The notes below the pieces were generated by a model. It did not search any database. It saw only the letters and a list, made by a program, of their open reading frames with translations, and was not told where the DNA came from. From the NCBI GenBank assembly GCA_010093705.1, contig MU006105.1, positions 163,960-227,959 on the forward strand: a DNA stretch of 64,000 bases, written 5' to 3'. Positions 57,774 to 64,000 of the stretch are shown here, piece after piece (position 1 is the first letter of the stretch; the number at the start of each line of letters is the position of its first letter). The stretch comes from Patellaria atrata CBS 101060. Its lineage: Eukaryota; Ascomycota; Dothideomycetes; Patellariales; Patellariaceae. The position numbers and the translations under genes were made by a program.

Positions 57774-60242
57774 TGGAGGATATTTCGGAGGGAATGCGCG
57801 GACATCACAATCCTTGCGAAACCAAATTTGGAAATCGAGACATTATCTCCATTCTCAAAATACCTAATCAGAACGCCGAGGAGAAAGGTCTGAGTAGAAT
57901 ATGTCTGGTGTATAGCACTATACCTTCCTCCAATGGAGCCATTCTTCGAGCCGAGCAAAAGCCCCAGCCAGAATATAGCATGAACCTGTCATGACTCAAC
58001 CTCAGATGGAAGCTGAAAGGTATATTGCTGTATGTACATGAAGCTTAAACTTAGGGAAAGAAAGTGTTGAGACAGCATATGCTGTTCTACTAAAGTATAG
58101 TATGACTAAGCCGCTGGATCATCCAAGGCACTTTTACCTATAGGGTCTAACCCATGACAGAACCGAGGTGTTTCCACGTCTCATTCCCAGACACAATTAA
58201 AGCTCCGATATGGGTTGAGAGCTTCCCAGATCCAGAATATATGTAGTTGTTGGTTCTCGTCTATATATCTTGTCAAGAGTGAACGGGAGAAGCGGAACAG
58301 ACCTCGGCGCTTCATGGTTTACAGCCAAGTGAAATGAAGCGGAATGTGTTCTAAAACAGAAAATAAACGGCCCCGTTTTGTCTCAAGAACAAGAATTCCC
58401 AGAGATGCATTCAAAAAGCATCATCCCGAATATTATATAATCATTGCATCCGATGCTTCAGAAAGCACAGAAAATCCAATAATAAGTTATGCCACACAGC
58501 TGCCTCCCCAAGTGTTGAACATTTTCTGGATGGGAAAAGGAGAGTGTCCCAAATGAGCTCGTAGGTGTGTATTCCAGAAAAGGAGCAACCCGAATACGTG
58601 TAACACCTAAGGGGTATGGTTTCCTCCTGAAATTCAGCTCGAAGAGAGAAGCGCACAAACTTGAGATCTAATCCCCGTCTCTTGTCTGTAAATCCAACTC
58701 AGTATCGTAATATCCAGGAGAACAATGTGAGAAGACCCGAAAATGTGTGGAAACGCAATGCTCTAGACTGGATGTCGCAGTTACAGGGGCGGATACAGAA
58801 GTTGATTAACTGCCAGCATGCTTTCTTCCAAATAAAAGTCATGGCTACCGGCCGGGGAGTAAACTCTCAATCGTAGAGCCGTCACCACTGTATTGAATAG
58901 TTTGGTCAAGGACGCGAGCCCCGAAATGAAATCTGTGCAAACATTCTTATCGACGCACCAATTCTGCAAAATGTTCATGTTACCCCACAACTTTCCAATC
59001 ATTATCATTGTCATCGTTTCTGGACACGAGGTGCGAATGATGGAAGAGTATATCGGGTTTCTCCATCCTAGGACGTAGGATAGGGATCTAGACACGGGCA
59101 GGAATCAACCAAGCTGATTCTCTAGAACTACGCAACAAGGTTAACAACTGAGAGAAGGGTATGTTGAACGCTCTTTGCCCGTTGCTCGGTATTCTCAATA
59201 AGCGATATTAACTTCCTTCCAGAAATATAACCTCTTGACGGGTCCATTTCCTTGCTCTTTCACCAAAAGGTATACATATCACCCTTTTATCAGTAGTCGG
59301 AATGGGTAACTGTGCATTCACAAATGCTTTAAACGAAATATGAAACTTTGAATCTTAGAGAGCAGAGAAGAGACCCCCGAATAGATAGATATAAACTTCA
59401 CTATTCTTGGGTTCAACCACGGATACAGTGGCCGGACGGGTGGCGTCCTACTTCCTAATGGGTCAAAATCTGGGTAAGAGTCCAATACACGCAGTCGAGA
59501 GGAATCCAGCGTTTTCTAAGCGACAAATCGGAAAATTCCCAAATACGATCGATTGTGTGTGGACTTATGCATTCTGATCACTCGGTTACGAACGTTACGC
59601 TCGAACCGGTAGATTTAGCGCAAAAGAAAATCTTAACCACCCCAAACAAGAAGCAGGAACGTAGTTAATGTCACGATAGTACCAATATGTAGAAATGCGC
59701 CGTTGAAGGAGTTTCAACGACCAAGTTCCCCGTGCAGAATATTTCAAGATGACATATTTTGACGGCCAGTAAGTTCTTGGCAGCGTCTAAAAGGTAGCGT
59801 AGAGTGAAGACATGCTGTGTGAACTCTTCGTTTTATGATGGAAATGATTAGCAGAGGATAACAATTTCGTTTGTGTTCCAAAATTTCGAAAGGGAACCAA
59901 ACTCTTTTGACGGAAGCTCCACATTCCTTCGCCCGATGGTCTTGTTGTTAAATTCTTGCAGTATATCCTGTTCTCCTAATGATTGTAATCATTTGCTGCC
60001 CTTATGATCTGTTCCTCCAGGAATGAAATTGCGCATCACTCCCATTTCACAAGTTTTGTTCAACACCTAGCACAACCAGCAAACCATCAATGGATCGAGC
60101 ATTTTCCTCCATAATTGGCCCCGATATGATAGTTTCTCTGACCTGGCTCTTTTGCTCAACCAACACCCCGACGCAAAATCACACAAAATCAAAACCAACA
60201 AGAACGGCTAAAGCAATGAACATGCGAAGAAGGTATAGAAAA
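57774..60242. other. 2.5 kb gene-poor stretch
   Basis: No accepted gene. Open frames near 57958-57662 (-), 58344-58876 (+), and 59095-58781 (-) lack recognisable motifs and overlap one another on both strands. May contain decayed sequence. Confidence 0.35.
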
Positions 60243-60367
60243 AGGGGACTGTTATTTTGACACCCCCTCTTGACTACATTAACACCCCCCCTAAAAAGGG
60301 AAAGAGACTAACATAAAGCGGCTGTCTAAAATTTCGTTATAAAGGGCGTGTAAAGCTAATATTTTAG

Positions 60368-60448
60368 AGCTAAAATATCAACCTTAGCATAGCTAAAATA
60401 TCAACCTTAGCATAGCTAAAATATCAACCTTAGCATAGCTAAAATCAG
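60368..60448. repeat. 23 bp tandem repeat, three copies plus a partial, inside the element
   Basis: The unit AGCTAAAATATC plus AACCTTAGCAT is repeated exactly three times, followed by a partial fourth (AGCTAAAAT). The near-identity contrasts with the older minisatellites at 14-15 kb and suggests recent expansion. Confidence 0.85.
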
Positions 60449-60499
60449 GTATACACCTGTAAGATACTAGCTAAACTTAAGGTCCTATCTGACCGAGCA

Positions 60500-60675
60500 T
60501 AAATTTGAGCCGTATCTGGTGCGGTATCTGAGCGTGAATTTGAGTCAAGTCCGATGCCGTATCTGAGTACGTGTTTGAACGGACTCTAAGCACGTATCTG
60601 AGTACGTATCTGAGCACGTATCTGAGCAGGAATCTGAAGACGTATCTGAGCAAGAATCTGAGCATGAATCTAAGC
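60500..60675. repeat. 12 bp tandem repeat, about 12-14 copies, inside the element
   Basis: The unit GTATCTGAGCAC with variants (GAATCTGAGCAT, GTATCTGAGTAC) recurs every 12 bp, some copies being 11 bp or diverged. The minus strand therefore has a 62-codon frame repeating Leu-Arg-Tyr-Val, which is a by-product and not a gene. Confidence 0.82.
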
Positions 60676-60900
60676 TACCGGCATAGATTTGAGGTAAAGC
60701 GTTGAAAACTGTAATAAAACGGAAGGAGACTCTCCTACTAGAGGGTAGGCATATAAGGTATACTTTATTTAACTTTCCCCTTTAGGTTAGTCTCTTTCCC
60801 TTTTTAAAAAGGGGGGTTAATGTAGTAAGGAGGGGGTGTCAACGTAAAAACGAGGGGGGGGGGGGGGGGGGGGGGGGTTCCCTCAAAATAAAAGTCCCCT

Positions 60901-61200
60901 GGAAAAATGATCTCAAAAAACATGACATATTGATTCCGTCAGGTTAAATATCGCAGTAGGGTTGTCTTAAGCCAAACAGCCACACGCGCCCGATTTCTTG
61001 TAAGTCCTCTTCCAGAGAGGATAATATTGAGATTTGAATCATTCTATGACATTCGGTAGCATAGGGACGAATATTGAGATTTAAGAGTAAATCCACTGAA
61101 CAGTGCCAGAATAAAAGGGGATAGTAAAGAAGAATACCTTCTTCTGGAGCAATCCAGAACATCCCAGTTAATCCAATGTTGATAATTACTGAGCTTGGGG
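60901..61200. other. Short spacer before the assembly gap
   Basis: No gene. Minus-strand frames here run into the gap and are meaningless. Confidence 0.4.
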
Positions 61201-61300
61201 NNNNNNNNNNNNNNNNNNNNNNNNNNNNNNNNNNNNNNNNNNNNNNNNNNNNNNNNNNNNNNNNNNNNNNNNNNNNNNNNNNNNNNNNNNNNNNNNNNNN
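61201..61300. other. Assembly gap (100 N)
   Basis: Exactly 100 N, the usual placeholder for a gap of unknown size. Open frames reported across it are artefacts. The G run 323 bases upstream is the kind of sequence that can break assembly. Confidence 0.98.
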
Positions 61301-64000
61301 AATCCAATGACCCGATGATCATGTAGCGGCTTGCCTGCTGGATTCTCCAAAACGGAGGAAATATACGATCCATGAGTTAGACGCAGAAGCAGCACCCCAA
61401 TGTGCTTTTTTTGCTGCTAGTATCATAAGTGATCTAAGATATCCCCATCCGCAATGATTTAGTCTTGAAAACGGGCATATAGCAGGGGAAAGACCAAACG
61501 AATGAACGTGATGAAATGATGTCAAAGGGACGGCCCGACAATCGAGGAAATCTTTTTCACTTTCTACAGAAGAGAATTGAACCATTTGGTCGACTTTCCA
61601 CGAATTTTCCTAATGCTGAAGGATCCGGACAGAAACCCAATGTTTCTCTGCACGCGTATTTTAGGACCTCAGCTCTACGATAGGAAGCGAAAGGCAAGGG
61701 AGAATACGTATTTGTGAGAGGAGAATGGACTGTTGACTATCTCACTGACCCAAGGCGATAAAATTGGTTCATTATAAGTGAATTAGGTCCCTACTAAATA
61801 CTATGCTGTATAAGGGGCAGTCAGTGGATTTTAGCTTGATTATGATCGAATTAGACCGAAAAGCAGAACTAATTGCGATCCCAGGGCGCATGTAAACAGA
61901 GAATACTCGAACGTTCTCTTACGGTTGCTGTTCGAGCACGGCTAGCCGGAAGGGCAATGATCGGGTTTTGCAAATCGCACTCCGTCTATTGCAGAGTCAT
62001 TCCAATCCGAGAAAGGAGAAAGCCAGAAAACGAGATTTGAGTCATATTCAGCAAGCTCTCAAAATCATCAATTTCATCCAGTTCACCCCCCTTCTCACGA
62101 ACACGTCGACTAGTTCCATGAGGAATCGAACTCTACTACGTAATATCTTGTGAGAGAAATTTCGCGCAACCGCCGGGTACTTAGCAGTGTCAGCAGATCC
62201 AGAGATTGGAAACGTCGGCATCGTTCGACTGAGGAGAAGAGCCATACTACATTATGCGACTCTCTCAAAATGGAATTTGATGAAGTTCAGACCAGTCTCC
62301 CGTCACCGGCGGAGAAATTCGTGAACGCGATCTGGACGCTTGTGGAAGTACAACAATACTGTGACTTGATGTAACCAAGATTCTGGTCTCATGCCCATTA
62401 CTCAAATGAGGGAAATAGCAATGCTATATCGTGTTTCTCCCAAGAAAAGGGCATCCGAGTCCGTATAGAAGTCTCTGATCAATGGGGGACAAGAATTGTC
62501 TCATTCCCGTGGGGTTTGTGTAAGTACAATAATGGAATCCAGAATTCGTTGCTCAACCAATTGTGATTGATCAAACCCCCGGAAGACGACAGGAAAACAT
62601 TTGAAGGAAACATTTCCCTCCAATGGATTTTAACCATTCTTTGTTCGGAAGTATACCACGGGATGGGTGCCAGGATATATCTGCTCGCCAATGCTTCTAG
62701 GAAAATGTGACCATATCCATGTAGTCATATCCACACCGGGGACGAAGAATTGAATAATTTATTCCCAATTTTATGTTGACATTATGTCTCTGCTAACGAG
62801 CATGGGTAGAACTGTGATAATTTATGTGGATAACAACATGAAGTCGAGAATGATACGGCCGTTGTTAAAGATCATCCAACGGAGAACAATGTTAGTGCAT
62901 ATCTTACATGCAGTTCCCCGTCTCCATCGATATATACCAGAGCGTGGGCGCCGGAATAGTCTCTTGACAATTTGGAGTAATAAAGAATAGGGAGTGGCAA
63001 TGTGAGAGTGGGAAGGACACGATCACGTTCCCAATCCTCTCTTCCGAATATAAATTTTGGCTCGTATATTGAGACACTGCCCACGGGGAATGGGTGATTG
63101 ACTCTCACTTTTCCAATTGTTCTTGTCAAATTTCATAATTTCTAAGATTATTCACCCCCTTTAGCTATCGAAATTGGTTGCGAAAGATCCGGCCAATAGC
63201 TTGTCCCATAAGAAACCGCAGGAGAGGGGAGTAAAGAATTCAACGTCCCATGAAGCACAGAAGAAGAAGGCCGGGAATGGTCATTATATCTTTCATATCA
63301 AATGCCTGAAAACACATCCTACTAGAAAGACCTTGCTCATTATGCGGGAGATAAGCCTGGACCATGCTGTAGTGACAAAACCCAGCAACGAATTCTGTTG
63401 TGATAGGATCTTAGTTATTGCTGGGCGATCGCAGATGATAACGTGTTGATAGGTTCACTATCTTCCTCCAGTTCTATCGGGGCTAGGAGGAAACCCCGAG
63501 TAGGTGCCCACATATCCAGCTACTAAAATCTAGCTCTGATTTCCATTTGTGTCTGAATTATGGTCGTGCCCGGTACCCAAAATCAAACCCGAGATGATCT
63601 CGCGATTCTTAGGACCTTATTTGACGCAATGGACTTTCGGGAAATGAGACATGGGTTTCCAGCGGGCTTGTCCCAAATCATGTTATTTTGTACTTCGGCA
63701 ATAGTAACACCCTGGCTGCAGAATGGACGCGTTGTGTGCGCTACAATATAGTGTGAGGCAATTCAGGGTCTGGAAATCCATATGAATACAAAGGAAAGGT
63801 GCAGAGACGCAATGGTAACTAGATGACATAACTTTTCTCGATGGCTGGAGGAGAATTGCTTGCGAGAATTTCAGAATCTCCACAATGTGGCGGAGCGAAC
63901 AAAATGGTCATAGGTCGTTGAGTCGTGGGATCAATCATCGACAATGTTTCGATATTAACGCAAAAATGATGTATTTTGATTATGTGGTAATGTCGCGAGC
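61301..64000. other. 2.7 kb without recognisable genes
   Basis: Only short frames on both strands with no motifs, signal peptides or splice-consistent chains. Composition is balanced and not strongly AT-rich. It could be old decayed repeat sequence or part of a long intergenic region; I cannot tell. Confidence 0.35.

Larger units (their letters stand above)
60243..60900. mobile_element. Non-autonomous inverted-repeat element (MITE-like), 0.66 kb
   Basis: Left arm 60243-60312 and right arm 60786-60900 are inverted copies: AGGGGACT then TTTATTTTGA on the outside, and TTGACACCCCCTC, CTACATTAAC and AAAGGGAAAGAGACTAAC on the inside. The right arm has an extra segment with a 24-nt G run (60854-60877) that the left lacks. 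There is no transposase-like frame; the interior is two tandem arrays. GAAAAA borders both ends, but a clean target duplication is not clear. It looks like a DNA-transposon derivative moved in trans. The family is not one I can name. Confidence 0.72.

Noticed and set aside
60477-60665. 62-codon frame repeating Leu-Arg-Tyr-Val
   Set aside because: Product of the 12 bp tandem repeat inside the inverted-repeat element.
61044-61395. Open frames crossing the N gap
   Set aside because: Artefacts of the unknown bases.

Overview
The window looks like part of a filamentous ascomycete chromosome (Pezizomycotina, perhaps Leotiomycetes). The evidence is split genes with short GT-AG introns (mostly 46-120 nt), fungal-specific families (HET domain, LaeA-like methyltransferase, DUF8021-type secreted protein, laccase-like oxidase), and housekeeping genes with fungal sequence signatures. 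I rebuilt exon structures by eye; each complete model below is in frame from start to stop across all its joins. The taxonomic guess is an inference.

Layout. 0-15 kb is gene-sparse: a glycerate kinase-type P-loop kinase, a secreted GDSL esterase and a LaeA-like methyltransferase are separated by long stretches with only weak coding traces, ending in a 1 kb degenerate 55-56 bp tandem repeat that runs up to the thymidylate synthase stop codon. 15-44 kb is gene-dense and mostly housekeeping: thymidylate synthase and a HAUS3-like augmin subunit (head to head, with cell-cycle MCB-type boxes between them), a second minisatellite, an unrecognised gene, an MFS transporter, RTR1 phosphatase, BBC1 actin-patch protein, mitoribosomal MRP51, a small unknown gene, tRNA-guanine transglycosylase, ketoacyl-CoA reductase and ERG28 (head to head), GAL7 and YIP4 (head to head), a YRB2/RanBP3-like protein and a MOSC-reductase-ferredoxin fusion. 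44-64 kb is accessory: a laccase-like oxidase, a decayed C2H2 zinc-finger gene, a HET-domain gene, a secreted DUF8021 protein, a broken unknown gene with one in-frame stop, a 0.66 kb non-autonomous inverted-repeat element with internal 23 bp and 12 bp repeats, and a 100-N assembly gap, followed by 2.7 kb without recognisable genes.

Functionally the central block joins nucleotide synthesis, mitosis, RNA polymerase II dephosphorylation, actin patches, mitochondrial translation, tRNA queuosine modification, ER lipid synthesis and Golgi traffic. The flanks carry secreted enzymes, self/non-self recognition genes and secondary-metabolism-type regulation. I saw no rRNA or tRNA genes, no CRISPR array and no recognisable retroelement. 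The best candidates for something undescribed are the two minisatellites placed just after housekeeping genes, the inverted-repeat element and the family at 57.1-57.8 kb.
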